A stretch of 64,000 nucleotides of DNA, taken from Chromohalobacter nigrandesensis. Lineage in GTDB: Bacteria; Pseudomonadota; Gammaproteobacteria; Pseudomonadales; Halomonadaceae. This document shows positions 1 to 7,801 of the stretch, in pieces. The position numbers and the translations under genes were made by a program. Under the pieces are notes generated by a model. It had not been told where the DNA came from. It worked only from the letters and a program-made list of their open reading frames with translations, and searched no databases. The number at the start of each line of letters is the position of its first letter. Position 1 is the first letter of the stretch. The stretch is from contig NZ_JAKGAM010000003.1 of the NCBI RefSeq assembly GCF_023061285.1, positions 124,001 to 188,000 on the forward strand, given 5' to 3'.

Positions 1-460
1 TACCGACATCGTGGGTTGCTTTGGCTACTACACGGATTTCTCGCGGACGTTCCACGTACCCGGCGCGGGCGCGCCCAGCACCGAGCAGAAGGCGCTGTAT
101 CGCATGGCCGCCGACCAGCTCGAGCGCAACATCGCCCTGCTGCGTCCCGGCATGAGCTTCCGCGACTACTCGCAACAAGCCTGGCCGATACCCGACGGCT
201 ATCGCGAGAACCGCTACCTGGACATCGTCCACGGCTGCGGCATGACCGGCGAATGGCCGCTGATCGCCCACGACATGGACTGGGACGACGTCGGCTACGA
301 CGGCGCCATCGAGCCCGGCATGACGCTCTGCGTCGAGGCCTATATCGGCCACCGCGACGGCACCGAGGGCGTCAAGCTGGAAGAGCAGGTGCTGATCACC
401 GAAGATGGCATCGAACGCCTCTCGACCTACGGCTATTCCGACACGCTGATGGCAGAATGA
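1..460 (+). CDS. M24 family metallopeptidase-fold enzyme, DddP-like (5' end outside window)
   Basis: C-terminal 152 codons of a pita-bread-fold (M24) metalloenzyme; the start lies upstream of the window. All five M24 metal-ligand positions can be followed: the paired Asp in DIVGCFGYYTD at the window edge, the His of HGCGMTGEW, the Glu of GMTLCVEAY and the Glu of KLEEQVLIT. The EWPLIAH context after the His and the spacing resemble the DMSP lyase DddP and its relatives more than ordinary Xaa-Pro aminopeptidases, but the N-terminal half is missing, so this is a subfamily guess. It lies 58 bp upstream of a betaine-type binding protein on the same strand and near a gamma-butyrobetaine-dioxygenase-like gene, which suggests a role on a methylated onium compound rather than on peptides. 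The M24 fold is well supported; the substrate is inferred. Confidence 0.75.
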   Translation, partial: TDIVGCFGYYTDFSRTFHVPGAGAPSTEQKALYRMAADQLERNIALLRPGMSFRDYSQQAWPIPDGYRENRYLDIVHGCGMTGEWPLIAHDMDWDDVGYDGAIEPGMTLCVEAYIGHRDGTEGVKLEEQVLITEDGIERLSTYGYSDTLMAE

Positions 461-518
461 CGTCGTAGCGCATCACGCTTTCTCATCCCTTCGATTCACG
501 AACACAAAAAGGACGCCT

Positions 519-1373
519 ATGAAACCGTTGACTCCCCTTTTCCTCGCCTGCGGCCTGGCCGGCCTCTCGATGACCGCCTCGGCCAACGACACGCTGACCA
601 TCGGCACCAACAACTGGTCGGAAAACATCGCCGTATCGCACATGTGGCAGCAACTGCTCGAAGAACAAGGCTATGACGTCGAGCTGACGACCACCGGCAA
701 GAGCGTGCTCTTCAGTGGGCTCGCAAACGGCGATCTGGATATCTCGCTGGAAGTCTGGCTACCCAATGGCGACGCCCAGTACATCGAGCCCTACAAGGAC
801 CGCATCGACGTTCACGATGCCTGGTTCGACGGCGCCCAGGACGAACTGGTGGTGCCCGCTTACATGGAGGACATCGACACCATCAGCGATCTCAAGGACA
901 ACGCCGAGCGCTTCAACTACCAGAATGAACCGACCATCATCGGCATCGAATCGGGCTCGGCCATCTCCGGCGAAACCGAAAACGCCATCGAGAGTTACGA
1001 CCTGCCGTTTCGTCAGTTGAACAGCTCCGGGCCCGCCATGCTCGCGGCTCTCGAGGAAGCCTATGCCAACGAAGAGCCCATCGCCGTCACGCTCTGGCAG
1101 CCGCACTGGGCCTACGCGCAGTACGACCTCAAAGCGCTGAAAGACCCCAAGAAGAGCTATGGCGGCGGTGACGACATCATGTGGATGTCGCCCAAAGGCT
1201 TTGGCGAGGAACATCCCCAGGTCACCGAGATGCTCGACACCTGGCACATGAGCCACGCCCAACTGGCCGATCTCATGCTGACCATCGAGAATGTCGGCGA
1301 CCCCACGCAAGGCGCCAAGCAGTGGATCGAGGAACATCGCGATCTCATCGACGGCTGGCTCGCCAAGGACTGA
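519..1373 (+). CDS. Glycine betaine/carnitine-type ABC transporter substrate-binding protein (OpuAC/ProX family)
   Basis: 284 aa periplasmic binding protein. Residues 1-22 form a signal peptide (KPLTPLFLACGLAGLSM, then cleavage after TASA). The mature start DTLTIGTNNWSENIAVSHMW, the EVWLPN segment and the WQPHWAYAQYDLKALKDPK segment are typical of OpuAC proteins, which bind quaternary amines in a tryptophan/tyrosine cage. The start has a good ribosome site (AAAGGA, 7 nt before ATG). No permease or ATPase gene lies next to it here, so it either serves a transporter encoded elsewhere or its partners were lost. It sits between an M24 enzyme and a GlxA-type regulator, which suggests induction by its own ligand. 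Betaine, carnitine, choline or a sulfonium analogue are all possible ligands. Confidence 0.9.
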   Translation: MKPLTPLFLACGLAGLSMTASANDTLTIGTNNWSENIAVSHMWQQLLEEQGYDVELTTTGKSVLFSGLANGDLDISLEVWLPNGDAQYIEPYKDRIDVHDAWFDGAQDELVVPAYMEDIDTISDLKDNAERFNYQNEPTIIGIESGSAISGETENAIESYDLPFRQLNSSGPAMLAALEEAYANEEPIAVTLWQPHWAYAQYDLKALKDPKKSYGGGDDIMWMSPKGFGEEHPQVTEMLDTWHMSHAQLADLMLTIENVGDPTQGAKQWIEEHRDLIDGWLAKD

Positions 1374-1382
1374 TCTCACCCC

Positions 1383-1405
1383 GGGCCGGTCGTCAGGACC
1401 GGCCC
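1383..1405 (+). terminator. GC-rich hairpin after the binding-protein gene
   Basis: A perfect 9-bp stem (1383-1391 with 1397-1405) and a 5-nt loop start 10 bp after the stop codon. There is no tight U-tract (the first T run comes about 20 nt later), so termination may be partial. Confidence 0.5.
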
Positions 1406-1549
1406 ACCTCCAAGCCCTGCCTATTTTCCCTCCGCTCTCGCTGACGCGACCCGCAAGCCCTCGGCAATCGAATTTGCTATCGTGAGCGCATGGCGCGCCT
1501 CGGCGCGTCACCGCTCGCCGCCTGAGTCGCCACCGCCACGGGGGGAGAA

Positions 1550-2530
1550 ATGCGTCTACATTATGCCGGGGCGTCGCCCGAGCCCATCGGCTTTCTGCTG
1601 TTGCCGCGTTTCTCGATGATGGCGTTCTTCTCTGCCATCGAGCCGCTGCGCATCGCCAACCGCATCGCCGGGGAGCGGCTGTTCACCTGGCGCGTAATCA
1701 GCCTGGACGGCGCCTCGGTCACCGCCAGCAACGACATGACGCTGCTCGCCGACGACAACCTCGCCTCGGCGCCAGCCCTGCCTAGCATCGCCATCTGTGC
1801 CAGCTTCGAGCCCGAAGAGCGTCTCACCCGCCACTTGCTGCATTGGCTGCATCAGCGCCATCAAAGCGACTGCGTGCTGGGCGGCATCGACACCGGCAGC
1901 CTGATCCTCGCCCGCGCCGGCCTGCTCGAGGGGCAGCGTGTCACCTTGCACTGGGAAAGCCTGCCGGCGTTTCGCGAGCGCTTTCCCGAAGTCGACGCCG
2001 TCGAGTCGCTGTTCGAAGTCGGCCCGCGCGGTTTCTCCTGCGCCGGCGGCACCGCCGCGATGGACATGACACTGGACCTGATCGCCCGCCGCCATGGCGA
2101 TGCGCTGGCCGCCGACGTTTCCGAGCAGTTGATTCACGCCCGCATGCGGCCCCGCCACGACCTCCAGCGGCGCGATTTGACCCAGCGCCTGGGGACCCAC
2201 AAGCACAGCGTGATCGAAGCCGTCGCCTTGATGGAGCGTCACCTCGAGACACCGCTGACACTCACCCAACTCGCCGCGCACATCGGCATCTCGCTGCGCC
2301 AGCTACAGCGGCTCTTCGAACAGGAACTCGGCGAACGGCCTCGCGATCACTATCTGCGCCTGCGCCTGGAACACGCCCGCCAGCTATTGCGGGAAACCGA
2401 CCGCGACATCCTCAGCATCGGCCTGGCCAGCGGCTTCACCTCGGCCTCCAGCTTCTCGCGGGCCTATAAGCAGCATTTCGGTACCAGCCCGCGTCAGGCA
2501 CGCCGTCCGCGCTCGGACGACGCAACATGA
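1550..2530 (+). CDS. GlxA/CdhR-type AraC family transcriptional regulator
   Basis: 326 aa. Residues about 10-190 form a DJ-1/PfpI-like (GATase1-like) sensor domain (PIGFLLLPRFSMMAFFSAIEPLRIANR, then GGIDTGSLILARAGLL). Residues about 220-320 form a double helix-turn-helix AraC DNA-binding domain (TLTQLAAHIGISLRQLQRLFE, then DILSIGLASGFTSASSFSRAYKQHFG). This architecture and length match CdhR (carnitine) and GbdR (glycine betaine) of Pseudomonas, which activate onium catabolic genes. The neighbours are an OpuAC-type binding protein and a gamma-butyrobetaine-dioxygenase-like enzyme, consistent with that role. The start is preceded by GGGGGAGAA. The exact inducer is inferred only from context. 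Confidence 0.9.
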   Translation: MRLHYAGASPEPIGFLLLPRFSMMAFFSAIEPLRIANRIAGERLFTWRVISLDGASVTASNDMTLLADDNLASAPALPSIAICASFEPEERLTRHLLHWLHQRHQSDCVLGGIDTGSLILARAGLLEGQRVTLHWESLPAFRERFPEVDAVESLFEVGPRGFSCAGGTAAMDMTLDLIARRHGDALAADVSEQLIHARMRPRHDLQRRDLTQRLGTHKHSVIEAVALMERHLETPLTLTQLAAHIGISLRQLQRLFEQELGERPRDHYLRLRLEHARQLLRETDRDILSIGLASGFTSASSFSRAYKQHFGTSPRQARRPRSDDAT

Positions 2531-2622
2531 CGACTGGCGGCAAGAAGCCGTCGCTTGGGGTGTAAATACGGACGACGCATCAGGCCATGCTAGGGCTATC
2601 TTTCGCCACCAAGGATGCCGTC

Positions 2623-3894
2623 ATGCCGAACAGCACGCCCGCCACCACGTCTGCCAATATGCCCAGCGACGCGCTCCCCGCGACGCCGGATTACGACGCC
2701 TGGCCGATCGAGGTCGCCATCGCCGAGGTGCGCCCGACCCCGCGCCAGGTGGAAGTGCGCTGGGAGGACGGCCGCATCAGCCAGTACCACAGCATCTGGC
2801 TGCGTGAGAACGCCGCCGATGCGAGCACCGTCAACCCGGATACCCGCGAGCGCATCCTCGATCTTTCACGCCTCGAAGACTGGCCCACCGTCGCCGAGGC
2901 GTCTCTCGATAATGCGGGCGCGCTGGTGGTCGTCTTCGCGCCGGAGCAACGCCGCTTGCGCTTTCATCCCGGCTGGCTGCGCGCGCATGACTATACCCAC
3001 CTGGCGGAACTCGACGCCCCGCTGCCTCCCGCAACACTGTGGAAAGGCAGCGAGCGCGACGCACCCACGACCCTCGATGCGCACGGCTGGCTCGATACCG
3101 ACGCCGATCCCCAGGCGTTGGACACCTGCCTCGAACAAGCGCTGGAAGCCGTCATCGGCGAAGGCCTGGTGCGGCTACGCAACCTGCCCACCGAACCCGG
3201 AAGTCTCGACGCCATCGCCCGTCGCATCGGTCCCCCGCGCGCCACCAACTTCGGCACGCTGTTCGACGTGCGCGCCAAGCCCGACCCCGACTCCAATGCC
3301 TACACCTCGATCGCCCTGCCGCCACACGTCGATCTGCCCACCCGCGAATATCAGCCCGGCCTGCAGTTGCTGCACTGTCTGGAGAACGACACCGTCGGCG
3401 GCGACGCGGTGATGATGGACGGTTTCGCCGTGGCCGAGGCCCTGCGCGAGCGCCACCCCGAGCACTTCGCGACGCTCGTCCGCGTGCACTGGTGCTACGC
3501 CAATACCGCCCGGACCACCGATCATGTGTGGTACGCGCCGATGATCAAGCTCGATGACAACGGCGATTTCGACGAAGTCCGCATCGCCGACTTCCTGCGC
3601 GGCCCCTTGATGGCGCCGTTCGAGGACGTGGAGCCTGCCTACGCCGCCTTGATGGCCCTGCAGCGCCTGCTGCGCGAGCCCGAATTCGCGCTGCGTTTCA
3701 CCTACACACCCGGCGATTTGGTGATCTTCGACAACCGCCGCCTGCTGCACGCCCGTGACGCCTTCGATGTCGGCCAGGGCGGCCGGCGTTGGCTGCAAGG
3801 CTGCTATCTCGAGCGTGACGAAGCCCGCTCGCGGCTACGTATGCTACGCCGTGCCCGACGCCGACAACGCGTCGACGCGCTCGGCCAGGGCTGA
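2623..3894 (+). CDS. Gamma-butyrobetaine dioxygenase-like Fe(II)/2-oxoglutarate enzyme (TauD/BBOX fold)
   Basis: 423 aa from ATG 2623, which has AAGGA 7 nt upstream; the in-frame ATG at 2587 has no ribosome site. The N-terminal domain (about 25-110) is the GBBH-like domain (VEVRWEDGRISQYHSIWLREN). The C-terminal domain (about 180-410) is TauD-type, with the iron ligands HVD in PPHVDLPTREYQPG and the distal His of DNRRLLHARDAF, and a 2OG-binding Arg near the end. In classical gamma-butyrobetaine hydroxylases the N-terminal domain binds Zn through a Cys cluster after WLRDN. Here that stretch reads WLRENAADASTVNPDT and there is no Cys in the first 150 residues, so the Zn site is absent. Carnitine formation is one possibility; another trimethylammonium substrate is equally possible. 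Confidence 0.85.
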   Translation: MPNSTPATTSANMPSDALPATPDYDAWPIEVAIAEVRPTPRQVEVRWEDGRISQYHSIWLRENAADASTVNPDTRERILDLSRLEDWPTVAEASLDNAGALVVVFAPEQRRLRFHPGWLRAHDYTHLAELDAPLPPATLWKGSERDAPTTLDAHGWLDTDADPQALDTCLEQALEAVIGEGLVRLRNLPTEPGSLDAIARRIGPPRATNFGTLFDVRAKPDPDSNAYTSIALPPHVDLPTREYQPGLQLLHCLENDTVGGDAVMMDGFAVAEALRERHPEHFATLVRVHWCYANTARTTDHVWYAPMIKLDDNGDFDEVRIADFLRGPLMAPFEDVEPAYAALMALQRLLREPEFALRFTYTPGDLVIFDNRRLLHARDAFDVGQGGRRWLQGCYLERDEARSRLRMLRRARRRQRVDALGQG

Positions 3895-3913
3895 CCACGC
3901 GATACCCGGACAC

Positions 3914-3939
3914 AACCCCCATGGTGTGCCATGGGGGTT
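3914..3939 (+). terminator. Terminator of the dioxygenase gene
   Basis: Perfect 11-bp inverted repeat (3914-3924 with 3929-3939) with a TGTG loop, 20 bp after the stop codon. The AT-rich DNA starts immediately after it. There is no long U-tract. Confidence 0.6.
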
Positions 3940-4078
3940 CGCATAATACCCTGGACAGCAAACGACTGGTCGTTATATGCGGAACCACTTTTATTCGGCC
4001 TGCCACGCATAGGATTAGTTGACACATGGCAATCTCGGGAACGCATATTTTATAGATGGCCATGTGGTTTTAACCAAC

Positions 4079-5035
4079 TTACTGAGTCACTTGGCTAGAT
4101 TTTGCAGGCTTCAACACTGCTCGGACTGTTGTTATAACTCCTAAAACTACCAATATGGTACCCATCAACTCAAACCAAGTCGGTAAACGTTGATTAGCCG
4201 CCAACCCAAACACTGTAGCAAACAATGTCTCAACTGCAATTAACTGGCCAGTTAAAATCATTGGCAACCTTTGGGTGGCGTAATTCCAAGCCCAAGCGCC
4301 CCCTACAGAAGATAGCAATGCGAGTATTATAGCCCACACCAAAAACCAGGTTAGACTCGAAAAATCGACTCCAGGAGGAACAAGATTGATAAGACCGAAA
4401 TGCATTCCTACCGGAATAAAGATCAAAGCTACCAACCCGGCACCCAACATCATCAACCCTGTGTAAGCCCCCATATTGAGAGACGGATTTCGATCGGTAA
4501 ACCGCTGATTAAGGAAGCTAAAAGAAAGCCAGCATGCCACCCCGGTAATACAGAAAAGAAAGCCAATAGCTTGGCTTTTATTAAAATCTACGTCCTCACC
4601 AAAGAATAGTTCAATATTAATAAACACCAACCCGACCATGGTCACCACTAAAGGAAAGGCCAACTTTCTCCAAAGCAGTGTGTTTTGAGAAAGGTTGCCC
4701 AAAACCACCATAAATATCGGAACAGTGCCTATAACTGCCGGCGCTAAAACAGGGCCAGAAAAATAAGCACCACCAACAACTGAAACTATATATAGCAAAT
4801 AACCCAGAACCCCCATAGACATAGCAAAAAACATCTTTACCACGCTGACACCACGCAAGCCTTGACGATACTTAAAAATAAACACGGCCCCAACTGCCCC
4901 CGCAATGACAAACCTTGCCACGATGAAATCGTAATTACTGTAAGGCCCAACCACATATGGAGATATAAAATTCAAAGCCCAGCTAAGAGTTGCAAACAAA
5001 GCTGCCAACAAACCTAACAAAAAGGAAGTACTCAT
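4079..5035 (-). CDS. EamA (DMT superfamily) small-molecule transporter
   Basis: 318 aa, ten predicted hydrophobic segments in two halves, the usual size and layout of DMT/EamA carriers (LSWALNFISPYVVGPYSNYDF at the start, WAWNYATQRLPMILTGQLIAVE in the second repeat). Such proteins usually export or take up small metabolites across the inner membrane; the substrate cannot be read from sequence. ATG 5035 has GGTGAT 2 to 7 nt upstream. The gene is AT-rich like its neighbour and unlike the rest of the window, so both probably arrived together. It lies directly downstream of the dioxygenase gene but a hairpin stands between them, so it may be transcribed only by read-through or from its own promoter. 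A role in exporting the dioxygenase product is inference. Confidence 0.85.
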   Translation of the reverse strand: MSTSFLLGLLAALFATLSWALNFISPYVVGPYSNYDFIVARFVIAGAVGAVFIFKYRQGLRGVSVVKMFFAMSMGVLGYLLYIVSVVGGAYFSGPVLAPAVIGTVPIFMVVLGNLSQNTLLWRKLAFPLVVTMVGLVFINIELFFGEDVDFNKSQAIGFLFCITGVACWLSFSFLNQRFTDRNPSLNMGAYTGLMMLGAGLVALIFIPVGMHFGLINLVPPGVDFSSLTWFLVWAIILALLSSVGGAWAWNYATQRLPMILTGQLIAVETLFATVFGLAANQRLPTWFELMGTILVVLGVITTVRAVLKPAKSSQVTQ

Positions 5036-5065
5036 AGATCACCAGCATTAATATATTTATATAAT

Positions 5066-5100
5066 AAGACCGCTCTCATGACTGACATGAGAGCGGTCTT
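5066..5100. terminator. Strong bidirectional hairpin between the dioxygenase and exporter genes
   Basis: Perfect 15-bp inverted repeat (5066-5080 with 5086-5100), loop ACTGA, followed on the + strand by a T run (5099-5104). On the minus strand it starts 3 nt after the dioxygenase stop codon and would attenuate transcription into the exporter. Confidence 0.8.
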
Positions 5101-5102
5101 TT

Positions 5103-6035
5103 TTACTGAATCAGGAAGCCTGAAAACTTCGAATCTCGGATAAGATCTCCATCCTCTATGTCCGTAAAACGATCAGCGTAGGTTGCTTGGTTAGCCCTTC
5201 CCCAGTTCGCACCTAGCCCTAGCCCTCCCCCACTTTCTGTCTCGCCAAAAAACATATTATTATCGAGGCGTGCTTCTGAGTCCAGCAAACGAATAGTAAC
5301 AGCTGCTCTGGCCTTCAAATCCCCAGCCAGTAATACATCTGATCTGTGCCATGTCGTTTTCTTAAACAACAGTGCGTCACCCGGTTTAAAATCATCCTGA
5401 TGCTTATACTTTTCAAATATATCTGTCAGAAATCCAGGGGTTTTGTATATCTCCTGTAGGTAATACGAAATGTGTCCGACAGACCTACCTGCCGCAACTT
5501 CTTTAGAAAGCATACTGGACAACTGAAAGTTGGCGCGCCCGGAAAAAATATTCTCCGGCATATAAGCCATACCACCACCTTGGTCTTCTTTTTTCACCGG
5601 GTCTAAAGCAATCCATAAACTATAGCCTGGATCCTGAGGCCTAATATATCTAAAGCTAATTGAATCATAATGCCATTCAAATCCCTGCTTCTCAGGAGAG
5701 AGCTCAAAACATTGAGATTCTGTCGCAATTAGGGGTGAACCAATTATAGGCAATACCACATCTCGAAAATTGGCCGACCGGTAAAGAGATTGAAAAAGCT
5801 CCGTATCGCCAAGCCCATAGGCGAGCCGATTAAAAGTGCTACCATATTCAGTACCACTCTCTTTTGCTGTGGTTGCAAGGCGTGCCGCTTCTTCACGCAC
5901 CCTTTTAACGCCCTCTTCCGTGAGAAGAGATTTTATTTTAACAAACCCATATTCTCGAAACTGGTTTACATCATTTTTCGTTACGCCCGGTTCGGAAACC
6001 AAACTATCTACTGACAATTGCGCTGACTTATCCAT
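5103..6035 (-). CDS. Phytanoyl-CoA dioxygenase (PhyH) family Fe(II)/2-oxoglutarate enzyme
   Basis: 310 aa from ATG 6035, chosen because AAGGAG lies 6 nt upstream; a longer frame to 6113 has no ribosome site. The family iron triad is visible: His and Asp in GFEWHYDSISF (about residue 120) and the distal His in KKTTWHRSD (about 235), then an Arg in RAAVTIRLLD for 2-oxoglutarate. The size is like that of small-molecule hydroxylases. It is not ectoine hydroxylase: the EctD signature with a second WH motif after the first is absent. It is AT-rich, paired with an exporter, and lies in an island that interrupts a BKACE gene. The substrate is unknown; modification of a secreted or compatible-solute-like metabolite is a guess. 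Confidence 0.85.
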   Translation of the reverse strand: MDKSAQLSVDSLVSEPGVTKNDVNQFREYGFVKIKSLLTEEGVKRVREEAARLATTAKESGTEYGSTFNRLAYGLGDTELFQSLYRSANFRDVVLPIIGSPLIATESQCFELSPEKQGFEWHYDSISFRYIRPQDPGYSLWIALDPVKKEDQGGGMAYMPENIFSGRANFQLSSMLSKEVAAGRSVGHISYYLQEIYKTPGFLTDIFEKYKHQDDFKPGDALLFKKTTWHRSDVLLAGDLKARAAVTIRLLDSEARLDNNMFFGETESGGGLGLGANWGRANQATYADRFTDIEDGDLIRDSKFSGFLIQ

Positions 6036-6254
6036 ACAAGTCTCCTTATCGGTGAGCGGAGCTACGTTTTTTTGAGAACCGAAGTAAACACGGTAGCAAC
6101 ACGCCTGTGGCAATTACTTAAAAAGCGTCTTTTTTCTACAACATGGCGAGGCAAAATAAGGAACCTCGCCATGAGGGCGGCACAAATAGTGCTGCATCAG
6201 CACCAAGCCTCACCTCGTAATGGCAACTATTGCAAGCCCGTTCCTGAAGAAGCA
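6036..6254. other. AT-rich spacer with an inverted repeat
   Basis: No gene recognised. It holds the leader of the dioxygenase gene and a perfect 10-bp inverted repeat (6142-6151 with 6164-6173, 12-nt loop) without a U-tract. Confidence 0.5.
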
Positions 6255-6440
6255 TCACCAATTACTGACGCCGCCGGTTTCCGGGTCGCGCACGTGCAAA
6301 TGCACGATGCTCGCCCCGGCGCGCGAGGCCTCGATGGCGCTATCGGCGATCTGCTTGGGGGTGATGGGCAGGTCGGGATGCTTGTCGGCCGTATCACCGG
6401 CACCGGTGATGGCACAGGTGAGAATGACGTTTCGATTCAT
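6255..6440 (-). pseudogene. BKACE (DUF849, 3-keto-5-aminohexanoate cleavage-type) N-terminal fragment
   Basis: 61 codons from ATG 6440 (AGGAAG about 6 nt upstream) to a stop at 6255. The fragment begins [15 protein letters not shown], continues [31 protein letters not shown], then ends VSNW where intact BKACE enzymes (about 270-310 aa) continue for another 230 residues. The start of the fold, including the first metal-binding His pair of HLHVRDP, is intact, so this was a functional gene before truncation. The cut coincides with the edge of the AT-rich island. BKACE enzymes cleave beta-keto acids with acetyl-CoA; the dehydrocarnitine-cleaving member would fit the carnitine-type cluster across the island, but the fragment could also have belonged to the sugar-acid operon immediately upstream. 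Confidence 0.85.
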
Positions 6441-6593
6441 GGTGTCTTCCTGAGCGTCTAAATGGCGGCGCGATGCCGTCGAACACCCCCATTGTCGAAA
6501 GCCCGGCGACAAAAGGATTGCCATGAAACGTCATGCGATTGGCGTTTTACGTCGCGGCACCGCCTTTGGCGTGAAAGACGGTGCCGCTTACGA

Positions 6594-7766
6594 TCATTCG
6601 ATGATATGGAAGCGGTCGAGATGACGCGTGTTGAGCGTCAGGCCCAGACCGGGCGTCGTTTCATCCAGATCGAGGTGACCACCGATGGGTTCCGGATCGC
6701 CCTCGAACAGGTAGTAGAAGAGCTCGTTGCCGATCTCGACGTCATGCACCGGGAAGAACTCGGACATCGGCGAGGCCAGCGATGCCATCGTCAAATGGTA
6801 GTTGTGCATCTGCCCCGCATGGGGAATCACCGGCACTTCGAACGCTTCCGCCATGGCGTTGATCTTGCGCGCCACGCTGATACCGCCGACCCGGTTGGTA
6901 TCGTACTGAATCACCGATACCGCCTTCTTCTCCAGGAGTTGCCGGAAACCGTGCACGGTGAATTCGTGCTCGCCGCCGGAAATCGGCATCGGTGCCATGC
7001 GATTGAGCTCGACGTAACCGTCGATATCATCGGCGATCACCGGTTCCTCCAGCCAACGCAGCTCAAAGGGTTCCAGTTTCGGCAGCATGCGTCGGGCATA
7101 GTCGAGATTCCACCCCATATAGCAGTCAGCCATCAGGTCGATGTCCTCACCGATCACCTCGCGCACCGCCGCCACGCTCTTGAGGTTCTCGCGCATGCCC
7201 TTGGGCCCATCCTTGGGCCCGTAACCGAAACGCATCTTCATCGCCGTGAAACCCTGGTCGAGATAGGCTTGCGCTTCGCGCTGCATCGTCTCGCGATCGG
7301 TGTGGTAGAGCTTGGAGGCATAGCAGGGGATTTTCTCCTTGGTCCGTCCGCCCAGCAGCTTGAACACCGGCTTGCCGAGCGCCTTGCCCATCACATCCCA
7401 GATCGCGATATCGACCCCCGAGATCGCTGCCATGCCGATGCCGCGCCGTCCCCACGCCAGCGTTGCGCGATACATGCGCTGCCATAGATATTCGTAGTCG
7501 AACGGGTCCTGGCCGATGACCAAGGGCGCGAGGTGCTGATCGATGATCGTCTTGGCGACACGCGGCGCCAAGGCGACGTTACCCAGCCCGACGACGCCTT
7601 CATCCGTTTCGACCTCGACCACCGTCCAGCCGTGGAACCGGAAACTGCCCATGGCATCGCCTCGGTCCCACAATACGTCCATGGCATTGGTGCAAAAGTG
7701 TGGCTGCGGCGGCACCGTTTCGCCTTTCCATTCGAAGACGCGGGCCCTGATTCGTGTAATTTTCAT
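6594..7766 (-). CDS. Enolase-superfamily sugar-acid dehydratase, L-rhamnonate dehydratase-like
   Basis: 390 aa from ATG 7766, with GAGGAAA about 8 nt upstream. A mandelate racemase/muconate lactonizing fold is clear: capping domain, then the barrel with metal ligands Asp in [12 protein letters not shown], Glu in LRWLEEPV and Glu in ISGGEHEF, and a His base in [13 protein letters not shown]. The [19 protein letters not shown] stretch and the SEFFPV end resemble L-rhamnonate dehydratase (RhmD), which lacks the Lys base of the mandelate racemase group. Substrate assignment in this group needs the active-site loop and is uncertain; a related aldonate such as L-lyxonate is possible. It lies 35 bp after a GntP-type permease gene, which likely brings the same acid into the cell. 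Confidence 0.85.
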   Translation of the reverse strand: MKITRIRARVFEWKGETVPPQPHFCTNAMDVLWDRGDAMGSFRFHGWTVVEVETDEGVVGLGNVALAPRVAKTIIDQHLAPLVIGQDPFDYEYLWQRMYRATLAWGRRGIGMAAISGVDIAIWDVMGKALGKPVFKLLGGRTKEKIPCYASKLYHTDRETMQREAQAYLDQGFTAMKMRFGYGPKDGPKGMRENLKSVAAVREVIGEDIDLMADCYMGWNLDYARRMLPKLEPFELRWLEEPVIADDIDGYVELNRMAPMPISGGEHEFTVHGFRQLLEKKAVSVIQYDTNRVGGISVARKINAMAEAFEVPVIPHAGQMHNYHLTMASLASPMSEFFPVHDVEIGNELFYYLFEGDPEPIGGHLDLDETTPGLGLTLNTRHLDRFHIIE

Positions 7767-7801
7767 AGCATCTTTCCTCTTCCATGCGGATCGGACGTCG
7801 C

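Larger units (their letters stand above)
3945..6262. mobile_element. AT-rich horizontally acquired island (boundaries approximate)
   Basis: Composition changes sharply from GC-rich to clearly AT-rich after the terminator at 3939 and back again near 6262. Codon use in the two enclosed genes is AT-biased, unlike all neighbours. The right edge cuts a BKACE reading frame after 57 native-looking codons. I see no transposase, integrase, tRNA or clear target-site duplication, so the mechanism of entry is unknown. Contents: an EamA exporter and a PhyH-type dioxygenase, both on the minus strand. The 133 bp to the left (3945-4078) and the 219 bp between the dioxygenase gene and the BKACE remnant hold no recognisable gene. 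Confidence 0.65.

Noticed and set aside
2587-2622. Upstream start for the butyrobetaine-type dioxygenase.
   Set aside because: No ribosome site before ATG 2587, while ATG 2623 has AAGGA at 7 nt.
4019-4056. A promoter reading rightward (TTGACA with a downstream TATAGA).
   Set aside because: Spacing is about 26 bp, and it would transcribe only antisense to the exporter gene.
5103-6035. Ectoine hydroxylase (EctD), tempting in a halophile.
   Set aside because: The EctD signature with a second WH-x-E-D motif after the first iron motif is absent and overall similarity is only at the fold level.
3945-6262. Insertion sequence or integron for the AT-rich island.
   Set aside because: No transposase, integrase, terminal inverted repeats or target duplication could be found by reading the edges.
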